The notes below the pieces were generated by a model. The model did no database searches. It saw only the letters and a list, made by a program, of their open reading frames with translations, and was not told where the DNA came from. From Copromyces sp. CBS 386.78 (taxonomy: Eukaryota > Ascomycota > Sordariomycetes > Sordariales > Sordariaceae), in NCBI GenBank assembly GCA_030685235.1, contig MU839088.1, positions 310,001 through 374,000 on the forward strand: 64,000 bases of DNA, written 5' to 3'. The position numbers and the translations under genes were made by a program. How positions within the stretch are numbered: the stretch's first letter is position 1; each line of letters starts with the position of its first letter. Positions 46,906 through 56,845 of this stretch are shown here, piece after piece.

Positions 46906-49059
46906 ATGGCCCAACCGTTGTCCCTAAACACTAACAACCCGTTTCGGCGGAAACAAGCCGGCGCATCGACTACCTCGACTCCGATTTCGAACCTTCCCAA
47001 TCCGCTAGCCTCCGACGCATTCGCCGATGCCTTCGACCCTCTTCCTACATCCTCTTCGTCTTCGCTAGACCCTACACGACCGGCACTCCCGTCTAGCGAT
47101 GACTTCCGCAACTCTCTCCAGTCTCTCGGGCAGTCCAATGAACCACCTCCGAAGACAAGCTTTCAGAAACCCAAGGTCGTGAAGAAGGTCCGCGTACAGT
47201 CACCACCGCCATCTCCCGAGTCAGATGAAGAACCCGATACATATCCGCCAGCTGAGGAAGATACGACCGGAAGCAGTTCAAGTGACGATGACGAAGATGG
47301 GGGCGCGGATCCGTTTGCCCAGGCTGGCGAAGGCTTCCCGCCAACGCTGTCACAGCCAGAACTACCAGGCTCCAGCCGGGTGCCGCCAAACCCATTCGGA
47401 AGGACATTGGAGGACCTAGAACACCCAACGAATGAGTCACCACACAGTCCCGGTACTCTACCAGGAGGGAAGGGCTCGCTGGATGTCGACTCTTTCCGGC
47501 GGCTCCTTCTCACAGGTCAAGCGGGAGAACCGATGCAACCACCACGAACCGATGGCGCGAGCATAACCGATGCTTCGTCAACTTTGACTGCCCAAGACAC
47601 GCCCCGGACATCCCACGAGATCTCGGAACATGAAAGGGAAGAGTCACAGTCACAGCGAACACCAATGGGCGGCCCCGTACGCCCAACGATTCAGACGCCA
47701 GCGTCGTCGAGGAGTAAAGCGCCGCCGCCGCCACCCAGCTCGAGGCATGGGAAACTGATTAAAGTGGAGCTCAAGGGTGAGGAGAGGTCTGGGACGCCAG
47801 GTACGCCGAGGCCTTTGTCGTCATCTGCCCGTGCATACCAGATTCTGGCTTCCCCGTTTTCGGAACAGCCCTCGGACGTGAACAAACCGTTGCCACCGCC
47901 GCCAGTAAGGTCCCCAGGCAAGGAAGACCTGGAAAGTCCATTCGACGGTGAAGCTGCTGGTAAACTTCCAGAGATGGACCAAGGGACAAACGCCCCGACT
48001 GCCCGACCGCCAACTCCGCCGAAGCCAACAGTGGCCACACCGCCTCCCTCACAAGCACCAAGAAAGCCACCGCCTCCCCCCAGGCGGTCGGCCTATGGCC
48101 GTTCAGAGAGTAAGGTGTCTGTCCCGGGGTCTGTGTCAACACCCGTGGCAACTCCACAGACGTCTCGTCTGGATGAGGAGCCCACCCGCACTTCTGTGGA
48201 CTCGACCCGTTCGAGGTCATCGAGCCTGAAGGCTAGCAGTTCTACGACCCATGTGAATGCGCCGGCACCGCCTCCGCCGAGGAGGTCGACCCATGGGCCT
48301 AGGCCTTCTACTTCTACGGCAGGGTTGGGAATGGGTATCAGTTCGCCTGTGGCCGCGTCTGCTGGAGCCGAGGGCACTGATTTCCCTGGTCTGGCAGCTC
48401 AGCCGGTGTCTGAATCAACGCAGAGGAGTCGACCTAGCACCCCTGCCAATACCAATTCCAACAACCCGGAAACCGCTACCATCAGCAGCTTCAACCAGCC
48501 TGGACACGGCAGGACCTTCAGCGGAAGCGGCAGACTAGCCCCTCCTCCACCTCCCCCAGCGAGGAACAAATCCGTCCGGTCAGGTACCCCTTCAACGCCG
48601 GGTACTACTGTGCGCAGGGCGGATAGCGGGAGGAGTAAGGAGCCAATCGGACTGACATCCCCGGCACCGATTGCGCCGAGTCCGAATCACGCCCCGCCAC
48701 CACCGCCGAGGCCGAGGCCGAGGGGAAGTAACAGGCGATCGGTTTCGGGAAGTGGGAGTGTTGGTAGTGGTAATCCTGCGCTTGGTACGGGAAGTGTTGA
48801 GTCACCTGCGCCTGTTCATCCTCCGCCTGCTGTGCCAGCCTCGGGGTTGGGCGGCGCGGGTGCGCGATTCCTGGAAGCATCGTTGGCATTGGGCGAGGAG
48901 CCGAGAGGTATTCCAGATGGAGAGCTTGCGAGTGTGGACCTGGACGAGGAGGACGTACTGAGAAGAGAGTCGGCAGCTAAGGATATCCTGGCCGATTTGG
49001 ATGCGTTGCAGAGAGAAGTTGATGCTTTGCGGGCGGCGCAGGAGCAGGGGAGGACTTGA
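46906..49059 (+). CDS. Proline-rich, largely disordered protein, possible SH3-binding cytoskeletal adaptor
   Basis: Intronless, 717 residues; ATG 46906 has a strong context (ACAAAATGG). The N-terminus has LNTNNPFRRK. An acidic patch (SSSSDDDEDGG) lies near residues 123-133. Numerous Pro clusters of SH3- or profilin-binding type run from about 265 to 650 (KAPPPPPSSRHGK, KPLPPPPVRSPGK, RKPPPPPRRSAYG, RLAPPPPPPARNK). The last 50 residues form an acidic helix (DLDEEDVLRRESAAKDILAD) ending in a short coiled coil. No globular domain is recognisable. The mix of Pro motifs with a conserved-looking C-terminal helix resembles actin-patch adaptors such as yeast Aim21, but that is an inference from composition only. 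Confidence 0.75.
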   Translation: MAQPLSLNTNNPFRRKQAGASTTSTPISNLPNPLASDAFADAFDPLPTSSSSSLDPTRPALPSSDDFRNSLQSLGQSNEPPPKTSFQKPKVVKKVRVQSPPPSPESDEEPDTYPPAEEDTTGSSSSDDDEDGGADPFAQAGEGFPPTLSQPELPGSSRVPPNPFGRTLEDLEHPTNESPHSPGTLPGGKGSLDVDSFRRLLLTGQAGEPMQPPRTDGASITDASSTLTAQDTPRTSHEISEHEREESQSQRTPMGGPVRPTIQTPASSRSKAPPPPPSSRHGKLIKVELKGEERSGTPGTPRPLSSSARAYQILASPFSEQPSDVNKPLPPPPVRSPGKEDLESPFDGEAAGKLPEMDQGTNAPTARPPTPPKPTVATPPPSQAPRKPPPPPRRSAYGRSESKVSVPGSVSTPVATPQTSRLDEEPTRTSVDSTRSRSSSLKASSSTTHVNAPAPPPPRRSTHGPRPSTSTAGLGMGISSPVAASAGAEGTDFPGLAAQPVSESTQRSRPSTPANTNSNNPETATISSFNQPGHGRTFSGSGRLAPPPPPPARNKSVRSGTPSTPGTTVRRADSGRSKEPIGLTSPAPIAPSPNHAPPPPPRPRPRGSNRRSVSGSGSVGSGNPALGTGSVESPAPVHPPPAVPASGLGGAGARFLEASLALGEEPRGIPDGELASVDLDEEDVLRRESAAKDILADLDALQREVDALRAAQEQGRT

Positions 49060-49550
49060 CTCTGACTAACCTTGTGGATAAAGATACAGATACATATGGC
49101 TGAATCAGAACCTTGAAAGATACAGACAGGCAGACAGGGAATGGAAGGATAGAGCCAAATATGGCAATACACTGCCCGCCGTGGGCTGGACCGGAAACAG
49201 GACGACCTTGATACGGTCTTTCAGACATGCACTAAAGAGCGAGAGAGAGAGAAGCAGGCGAGGAGAGAATATAGGAAGTACATTCACTTCACGAAACTAC
49301 GTACGGGGAGAAGTGGAAAGAATGATAATTTGTATAGTATATAGCGAGCATTTGGAATTTGGAATTTGAATTTGAGACTTTGAATTTGCATTGGGCACTT
49401 GAAATTTGGTATCTGCTGTTCATTTACCCAGAAAACATGGACCATGTCAACAAAATCATGTCACCCAGTGAATACTTCTTGCCACCATCGAATCCTCCTT
49501 TGGAGAACATTTACCCACTATCCAGCCACGAAATATCATCAAGAAAAACA
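49060..49550. other. 3' region of the proline-rich gene and tRNA upstream DNA
   Basis: Contains a run of imperfect ATTTGGA/ATTTGAA repeats (about 49350-49410) and an AT-rich stretch just before the tRNA. No gene is supported. Confidence 0.5.
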
Positions 49551-49651
49551 GCCCGATTAGCTCAGCTGGTTAGAGCGTCGTACTAATATTGGATGGTATC
49601 TTGAATATCAAGTTCATGCGAAGGTCAACAGTTCAATCCTGTTATTGGGCA
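49551..49651 (+). tRNA. tRNA-Ile (anticodon AAU) with a 27-nt intron
   Basis: A complete cloverleaf can be drawn. Acceptor GCCCGAT pairs with ATTGGGC (one G-T pair) and the discriminator is A49651. The D arm AGCTCAGCTGGTTAGAGC contains the A box. The anticodon stem is TCGTA/TGCGA. The loop CTAATA has anticodon AAT at 49585-49587, followed by an intron at 49589-49615 one base 3' of the anticodon, the canonical site. The T arm is AACAG-TTCAATC-CTGTT with the B box. It would read isoleucine AUU (and AUC after inosine editing). Confidence 0.93.
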
Positions 49652-49656
49652 TTGTA

Positions 49657-49663
49657 TTTTTTT
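49657..49663 (+). terminator. RNA polymerase III terminator
   Basis: Seven T residues starting 6 nt after the tRNA 3' end; a second T9 run at 49671-49679 could act as backup. Confidence 0.8.
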
Positions 49664-49911
49664 AAACTTGTTTTTTTTTGGTTGTTAATTTCAAGACGCA
49701 CCATATATATCTTTTGAGTCTCATCACTTTTTGCTTCTGTGAGGTCTCGGCCCACGCAATTGAAAAATGCTAGTACGGTACGGTAGGGGGAGGTTATGTA
49801 TGGGATGGAATTTGCGTAGATACTAAAATTCAAACCCCAATTTTAAATACCTAACATCCACGTAGATGCATCGCCACAGTCCATCTTCCCTCCCATCTCC
49901 TTCTACTTACA

Positions 49912-51491
49912 CTACTGAACAGGCACAACAACCCTATCAACATCAGGTCCCCACCCCCCTCCTTCCCACCCGCTCACCACAATCGTGTTTCCACTCCCCT
50001 GCCTCAACCCTTTCACCACCACACTACTCACGCCAACTTCGCCCGCCGTCCCTTCAAACGCCACTCTCACATTCTCCCCGCCATTGACACGAACAGCCGC
50101 ATACCTCGGCCCGGTATCACCGTTGACATACCGAACCTGCAAAGTCGTCACCCCGTCTTCTCCTCCATTACTTTGTATGTTCGAGATGGTGAGACTGCCG
50201 TTGCTGCCACCGCCGATGTAACCAGCTGCTTTCCCGCCCGAACACTTGGAGCATGATACTTCTTTGGCACCAGAGGCGTAGGTCCCCTTTTCTCCTTCGT
50301 AGCTCGTCTCAGCCGGACTGGGTTTCCATGTCCCCCCTCCTGCCCCAGTGCCCGCATTGGGAACCCAACTCCCGCGATTCTTCATGCTCACCTTCGTCCC
50401 GCTAATCTCAAGCGGGAGCCAGATATAACTACTCGTCCTTAAATTTTTGGATTTCCAGCGGTCACCCATGTACATCACGTTCCCTCCCCCGTAGTCCAGC
50501 ACATATGTTGTCTGTGAGGCATACGTGTTGCTTCCCTTGTCGGCAAAGATTTGCCAATCCGACCATGGCCCGGACAGAGAAGTGGCTGTGCTATAGACGT
50601 TGTCGTTGGGGTCCCAGCCTGTCAGGTGCGAGCCGAAGATGTAGTAACTCCCGGACAGCTTGAGGAGGGCGGGGGATTCGATGGCTGTTGGGAAGAGGTG
50701 GGTTGAGGAGGAGCCGGAGACGGATAAGTAGTCGGGAGTGAGGGGGTTGATGCGGAGGCCGTTTTTACGCTTTGGGAAGAGGGGTGTCAGGTGGTTGGGG
50801 TCGGATAGGGGATGAAAAAAGGGAGGGAACACATACGTCCTCGGTAAGCAAATACGCCTTCCCATCATCATCCTTGAACAAACCCATATCCCTCGACTCA
50901 AACCCCAGTGGCCTAAAACTCCCCTTATACTCATACCGTCCTCCACAAGCAGTATCACTCGTCGCCACGCCCACCTTGGCATCTCCGTAATTACTGCTAT
51001 CCACATGCATCCACATGACGTATTCCTCGTCTGATCGTTGTATATAACCTTGGGTCGTTCAATGATCCTGTTCGGACCCAGATCCCCAGACGATCCCGTC
51101 CGCGAGAGCAAAGCGCCTTCGTACTTCCATTGCACGAGATCGGTAGACGAATAACAGTTGACGGCCGTGAAGGAGGAGCCTTGAGATTTGTCTTCGCCGA
51201 TTAGGTAGAAGGTGGAGTTGACGCGGATTGCGCCGGCGCCGTGGGCGTTGAGGTGGTCGCCGTTGGACTTTTAGAGTGAGGGTTAGTATGGGATTTGACG
51301 GTGAATGAAGAGAGAGGTAAAGAAAAAAAAGGAGAAGAGGAGGGGGAGAGAGGAGAAGGTTATACTACTACAGCCGTCCATGTTCCCCCAGGAACGATTT
51401 GAAGCGCGGCGAGGGCTGTGGTTATGGCTAGCCCCAGGACTGAGACTAAGCTCAGAAAGTGGTGGTGGTGGTGGTGGTGGTGGTGATGCAT
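49912..51491 (-). pseudogene. GH43 exo-beta-1,3-galactanase-type gene with C-terminal CBM35, carrying a 1-nt frameshift
   Basis: Exons 51491-51366, 51267-50837 and 50769-49912 are joined by good splice sites (GTATAA...CTAAC...AAAG; GTATGT...AAAG). The start encodes Met, ten His, then a secretion signal (FLSLVSVLGLAITTALA). GH43 family features follow: GGTWTA, AHGAGAIRV, GEDKSQG, NCYSSTDLVQW, then, in another frame, VMWMHVDSSNYGDAKVGVAT, SRDMGLFKDDDGKAYLLTED, and the region to YMGDRW. The last 140 residues form a CBM35-like beta-sandwich (SLTISNIQ, RYAAVRVNGG, NTIVVSG). The frame changes at about 51028-51031: one base is missing between KVIYNDQT and EEYVMW, and total exon length is 1415 nt, one short of a multiple of 3. 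It is a recent pseudogene or a sequencing error. Active relatives degrade the arabinogalactan-protein backbone outside the cell. Confidence 0.82.
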
Positions 51492-52461
51492 TGCTTTTTG
51501 GTGATCGCCTCCCGCTTCTCAAATCACCTCCAAGGTGAAAACGAGCGATGGATCTCTCATCACTCGCTGGTTTTGAGTTTTGACGGGATACCGCGTTTCT
51601 TTATGGTTCTCTTCATCTAGCTTGGCCCCCGCAAGTCTCATGGTCCCAAACTTCGGTAACAACCCAAGTCAACGTCCCATCCAAACCACCTTTACTCCAA
51701 AACTTTCAAATGTCCCAATTCGTGGGGAAACATTTCTGCCTGTTTTGTTCCGTCGATCAGTCCGTTACAAATACTACGCAAAAAGCCGGTAGGCGAGCGA
51801 GGCGAGTTGGTTTTCGTTCATGCGCACCTGTTAGGCTGTTTCTCGTATATTAGTGCCATCGAGCTATAACTGTCATGTGTTTCCAGATTCCAGATCAGGA
51901 GCGACGGTATACTCTCGGCCGACAAGCATCGGTTTCTTTGGATACCTTAGGTATGTTCTGCCGGCAGACTTTTGGGGACCGATGGAGATGCATCTTATCT
52001 CGATATACAGATGCCATGGAGTTTGAAAAGGCTCCTCGATCGGAAGCATCGTTGCATTGGACTGTCATCTGTCATTCACCTGTCGAACACGGGCAATCAA
52101 AATCTGAATCCTTCAATCCTTCACCGACCTACCGGCGCCTCCTCGGAGTTGGAGTCGAAGCCGGCAGCCCGCTCTCAGTGGCAATGCCGTACTGGCTTCT
52201 CCGCCTTTGAATTTGCAACGGACGGGCAACGCACGGCGGCGTTAATAACCGCCCGCGAATGTGGAACGGAGGTATCCCGCCTTTGCTTTTTCGCATCCGT
52301 CTTCCTCTTCCGAGATTGGAAGGGGTTAGGGGGTAACACGGCGGCGCACGCCCTTTGGCAAGTACATGAAGGTGAGAGGAGGGTAGGACTTAAACCCTCC
52401 GTGTTACACATCACATTTACACCGGTTGGCTGTTGGTGGCTGATGGGTGTAAAGGTAGGTT

Positions 52462-52473
52462 TTAGGGTTAGGG
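52462..52473 (+). repeat. Two TTAGGG telomere-type repeats, interstitial
   Basis: Exact TTAGGGTTAGGG, the Neurospora telomere unit twice, in an intergenic region about 130 bp from a TIR element. Two copies may be chance or a telobox-type factor site. Confidence 0.6.
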
Positions 52474-52603
52474 TAGTACATGGTGTTTACATCATAATGC
52501 TGCCGTAGGCCCGTAGCGAGCTAGCTGTGTTATGACCGTGCTCCCGTACCCATGCCGTGTTTTGTGCAGTGCGCAGAGCAAGTGCAGAGCATGTGCGTGC
52601 GTA

Positions 52604-52934
52604 CAGGAATTTCCCCTGATAATGCATGCACCTGAAAATGCACAAATACCTCTAAATGCTTAAGATCTTGCCGCCGCAATTATTTAGTATGAGTAAATGC
52701 TAAAATGCATATTTACATGTGTGCCGGGCTGTCAAATTGGTGTGTATGCATTTATAAACTCCTATTTTTAGGGGCCTTTTAGGTCCTGACAGGTGTGTTC
52801 ACACCTGAAAGTCCTCCAAAGTTTCTATGTTATAGGGCTAAGAAGTCTTGGCATAGGAAAGCAAGTGCATAAGTACCTCTAAATGCATACAAAGTTCCGT
52901 CCCGGATTACATGCATTATCAGGGGAAATTCCTG
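52604..52934. mobile_element. 331-bp MITE-like element with perfect 25-bp TIRs and TA target duplication
   Basis: The 25 bases at 52604-52628 (starting CAGGAATTTCCCCTG) are the exact reverse complement of 52910-52934. TA flanks both sides (52602-52603 and 52935-52936), the duplication made by Tc1/mariner-type transposases. The interior has no coding frame of note. It contains an 18-bp palindrome (CAGGTGTG-TT-CACACCTG, 52790-52807) and two direct copies of ACCTCTAAATGC near the ends. It is a non-autonomous element that escaped RIP, being shorter than the roughly 400-bp RIP threshold. Confidence 0.85.
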
Positions 52935-53511
52935 TATGCGTATACCTAGTACTGTATGTTTCCACTCGGGAACGAAGCAAAAATGAACAAGGCAAAAAGG
53001 CGACATTTCCTGGTTAGAATTGAACTTGGTTCAATGTCAAAGAAAGGCTCAACTTTGAGTGAGGTGCCCACAAGACCGACATCGCAGCAGACCCTTGCCG
53101 TAACCTACAAGTGGACAGTAAGCCAACCAAAACGGTTCCTGCCTTGCCCATGGCAGGCATGCAAAGCCGGAAAGAGGAAGGATGTGTCCATGTCCGTGTT
53201 CTATCGCCGTACGCATCAGGTACCTCGGAGTACATAACATAGGAATCATGCTTGAAATGCAGAAAGAATATGGAAGGATACGTACGGGATGGATGCGTGC
53301 AATTGCCGATTCCAGTATCCGCGATGAAATGGTGCGCACAGCTTGTCATGACGCCCATTCGTTCTTCGTTGTGAGAATTGGGCTTTGTCGTTTGGGCTGT
53401 TGTGCGACAAGCCACTGCATCATTGCACAGTGCCTCTGAACGGTTAGTAATCGTAATTGGTAGAGAACTGTCGTACCTATGTTGCCGAGGTCGGTGTCGG
53501 TTGGTATTATA

Positions 53512-53720
53512 CATCAGTCCTGGTAGGATTGTTAGCGTGGTTCTTGCCCCATATTTTCTGGATTTTAGTATGGGAAATGCACTGATTCTCCGTAACTCTG
53601 TTGTCCCTCTTCTTGACCTTTGGGCCTGAAATGCGTGATGTGACTGGTTTTTTACCCCTGCAACCCCCCATGTCGAAAACCCCTGTATGTACCGAGCTAA
53701 CAATCCTACCAGGACTGATG
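53512..53720. mobile_element. 209-bp MITE-like element with perfect 25-bp TIRs
   Basis: The 25 bases at 53512-53536 (starting CATCAGTCCTGGTAGG) exactly match the reverse complement of 53696-53720; adding the next outer base makes 26. The left flank is TA and the right flank TG, so the target duplication is uncertain or mutated. No coding frame. Its TIR differs from that of the neighbour at 52604-52934 although the arm length is the same. Confidence 0.75.
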
Positions 53721-54740
53721 TGTACGGCTTGTTAGGTAGGTACTAGTGTCTTTGTGTCATTCTTGGGGCGGTTGAACCAACATGCAACGTTGGTCCCGGC
53801 TTATCTCCATCCATTATTGGGCCATTTAGCAGGCTCCTCCAGGGCATTGCCCATGTGTTCGTCTTTTTGGGGATCCACTGCACCCGCTGATGCAAGAATC
53901 CACACCTCCGTGTTCCATTCTCCATCCCCGCCGTCTCTCCGCTCCCGCTTTTTGGTTTCAGTTCCACATGTCCCTTGTTCACTAAAGAGGAGACGACACT
54001 CATCATTCTCATCAGCCTCGGACCCGATATCACAAAGGGAAAACATAGCCCGAGTTTATGTGTCTGCAAAGAATGTGTCCCAGGAGCAGTAAGCTTCCAG
54101 GTTGTGTTGACAATGTTCCATCATTCAGTCAGTCACACATCCCGAGTGGGAAAGGTGTGAATGATACCTCGATCCCGCAAACAGCTGGCCGAGCCTCCCC
54201 CCCCCGGCTGCCCGTCCCCATTACCCGTCCACATTCTCCCCCCTTTCAAACCCTTTCAATTCGCTCGTGATACCACCCCCCTCGCCCTCACCACAATGTC
54301 GTATGCACAGATAGCCCTGCAGCAGTTGACTGCATATGTTCCTTTTTCCGTCGATGTTTTCACGGCGACGTAAGGGTAATCGATGACGGCCCCCCTGCAA
54401 GTGTAGACTAGGAAAGTAGCTAAACTCTAGTCTATCGTTTTGTTACATCCACCAACGAAGCGAGCCATGTCGCTTTCCTCATCCTTCGTCGTTGGTTCGA
54501 TTTTTTCTTTTTGTCTAGACACTTGCCCGCCTCTTGGGTCCCGCCGCCCCCAACAGCCAGAAAAAAAAGAAAAAAAAAGAGAGAAAAACAAAAAAAGCTT
54601 CTTTGTTCTCTTTTCCTCTAAAACCTGTAGTAGAGAACATGAGATCATAGGTAGTCGACAGGCTCCCGATATCCCAATCTCCCCTCTCACCCCGTTCAAA
54701 GACACTGGTCCGAGGTAGACCAACAACCGGGTTCTGAACC

Positions 54741-56845
54741 ATGACCACCACCACAGTCGACATCATGGCCAAGATGCTCGACCCCAAGACGCAACAACAT
54801 CCACTACCAGCGCCGCCGCCACCAGCACAAGATCCTCCAGCATCAAATTACCCCCTTTCCTCCACAGACGATGTTTCCTCCCTTTCCAAGCCACCAGTCA
54901 ACGAACCTTCTCGACATCGTCACTCATCCTCCTCGCACTCACATAGCGGCACCTCCCTCTCCTCAGGCGACCTCGAAGCCCTGCACCAGGACGAAATAGC
55001 CTCCATCGAAAACGCCACCCGCCTCTCCACCGTGCAAACACGCACATCCACCTTCTCCTCCGCCTCCCGCCCCCCAGACTACGAAGTCGTCTTCACCTCC
55101 GGCGACCCCGAAAACCCCAAGAACTGGCCTTTGTGGTACCGATGCTGGATCATCTTCGCGTGCTCGTACAGCACGTGGGTGGTGGTTCTGTACAGCTCGT
55201 CGTACACGGCTACTGTCCCGGGACTGATGAAGGAGTATCATGTTACCAACCAACCGGTGGCCACGCTGGGGCTGACGACGTACCTGTTTGGTCTGGCGTG
55301 TGGGTGTCTTGCGCTGGCGCCGCTGAGCGAGCTGTACGGACGAAGACCGATTTATTTGGTTAGCTTGGTGATGTTTGCGTTGTTGATTTTGCCGTGTGCG
55401 ATGCCAAGTAGTTTGGCCGAGATTATCGTTGTGAGGTTTTTTGGGTAAGTTTATTTTCCGTCTTTCCTTTTTTACTTTCCCCTTTCTGTGTTGCGGGATC
55501 GGCCAGTGAGTGAGTTGAGCGACCAAATGAGATCGATATTAAAAAAAAAAAAAAAAAAAACAGTGCCCTCTTCGGAGCAGTAATGGTCTCCAACTCGCCC
55601 GCCACCGTAGTCGACATCGCCAACCCCGACTACCTCGCCCTCTGCATGGCGGTAACCTCCATCGCACCCCTCAACGGGCCCGTCACTGGCCCCTTAATCG
55701 GCGGTTTCGCCTACCAATACCTCGGTTTCCGCTGGGCCAACTGGATCGTCCTCATCCTTTCGGGGGCAGCAGTAATCTTCATGGCCACCATCCGCGAGAC
55801 GTACGCGCCGGCGATCCTGCGCGCCAAAGCCGCTCGTCTGCGCAAAGAAACCGGCGACGACCGGTACTGGTCGCGCTTCGACCAAAAGGTATCCACCATC
55901 CAACTCCTCAAAACCAACCTCTCGCGCCCCTTTATTTTGGCCGCCACCGAGCCCATCCTCTGGTTCTTCAACACCTGGATCTCCCTCGTCTACGCCATCC
56001 TGTATCTCTGCTTCGTCGCCTACCCCATCGTCTTCAAAGAGCACCGCGGCTGGTCGACAGGGCAAGTCGGCCTCGCCTTTCTCGGAATGGGCTGCGGCAC
56101 CGTCGCCTCCATCGTGCTCGAGCCCTTCTGGCGCTCCATCATCAACAAGCGCACGTCCAAATACGACCCCGAAACAGGCCGTCCGGCCCCCGAAGCCCAG
56201 GCGTACGTGATGACCATCGGCGCCATCCTGACTGCCTTTGGCCAGCTCGCCTTCAGCTGGACCTGCTTACCGGTATCCATCCACTGGATCGTGCCCATCA
56301 TCTTTGGCGTGCCCTTCGGCATGGGCAACACCATCAGTTTCATCTACGGGTCTAATTACCTCGCCGGCGCCTACGGGCTGTACGCCGCGTCTGCGCTCGC
56401 CGCGAACTCGTTTCTGAGATCGGTAGCCGGCGGCGTGCTGCCGCTTGCTGGGCCGAGCATGTACCGCAATCTGACGCCGCAGATTGCCGGCACCATCTTG
56501 GGCGTGTTGGAGGTGTTGTTGATTCCGATTCCCATCATTTTTTATAGGTATGGGGATCGTATCCGGGGGAGGAGTAAGGTTATTAGGGTTATGAGGGAGG
56601 AGCAGGCGAGGGAGGATAAGAGAAGACTTGGGCAGAGTGAGAGGGTCAGGAGGATGTGTGCTGGGGAAAAGAATGAGGAAGGTGCGGATGATGGGCATGG
56701 GGTGATGAAGACGGAAACGGAGACGGGTGAGGGGGTGGTCGTCGCGGGTTCGAGGTTGGGGCCTGGTTCCGTGGGCGTGGGCGTGGGCGTGGGCGTGGGG
56801 GAGACGGGGGAGAAGACGAAGAAGAAGGGTGATGAAGCGGTTTGA
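54741..56845 (+). CDS. Major facilitator superfamily drug/polyamine:H+ antiporter (DHA1 type)
   Basis: Exons 54741-55444 and 55564-56845 give 661 residues. A long Ser/Pro/His-rich cytosolic N-terminus (about 1-128) contains the pre-membrane motif GDPENPKNWPLWYR, typical of fungal DHA1 carriers. Twelve membrane spans can be drawn, with the loop 2-3 signature LSELYGRRPIY. The family proline/glycine motif of span 5 follows the junction (LNGPVTGPLIGGF). The central loop is charged, and the C-terminal tail is Lys/Arg-rich with a GV repeat (GTGGGC minisatellite at about 56771-56800). Relatives export drugs, polyamines or secondary metabolites across the plasma membrane. The 119-nt intron has a normal GTAAGT donor, but its acceptor CAG directly follows 20 adenines. 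The substrate is unknown. Confidence 0.92.

Larger units (their letters stand above)
51492..54740. other. Intergenic region with two inverted-repeat elements
   Basis: No gene recognised in 3.2 kb. It holds TIR elements at 52604-52934 and 53512-53720, two telomere-type repeats at 52462-52473, and a 7-bp-arm hairpin at 53019-53035. The open frames (51875-52508, and 53014-53703 minus) have no domains and the latter crosses an element. Confidence 0.5.

Noticed and set aside
49359..49586. Plus-strand frame ending in RLAQLVRASY
   Set aside because: The end is a translated tRNA gene, a common annotation artefact.
53014..53703. 229-codon minus-strand frame
   Set aside because: Runs through a TIR element and lacks any domain; chance openness.
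54741..56845. MFS gene as part of a secondary-metabolite cluster
   Set aside because: No synthase, P450 or pathway regulator lies nearby; the neighbours are a broken GH43 gene and RPAP1.
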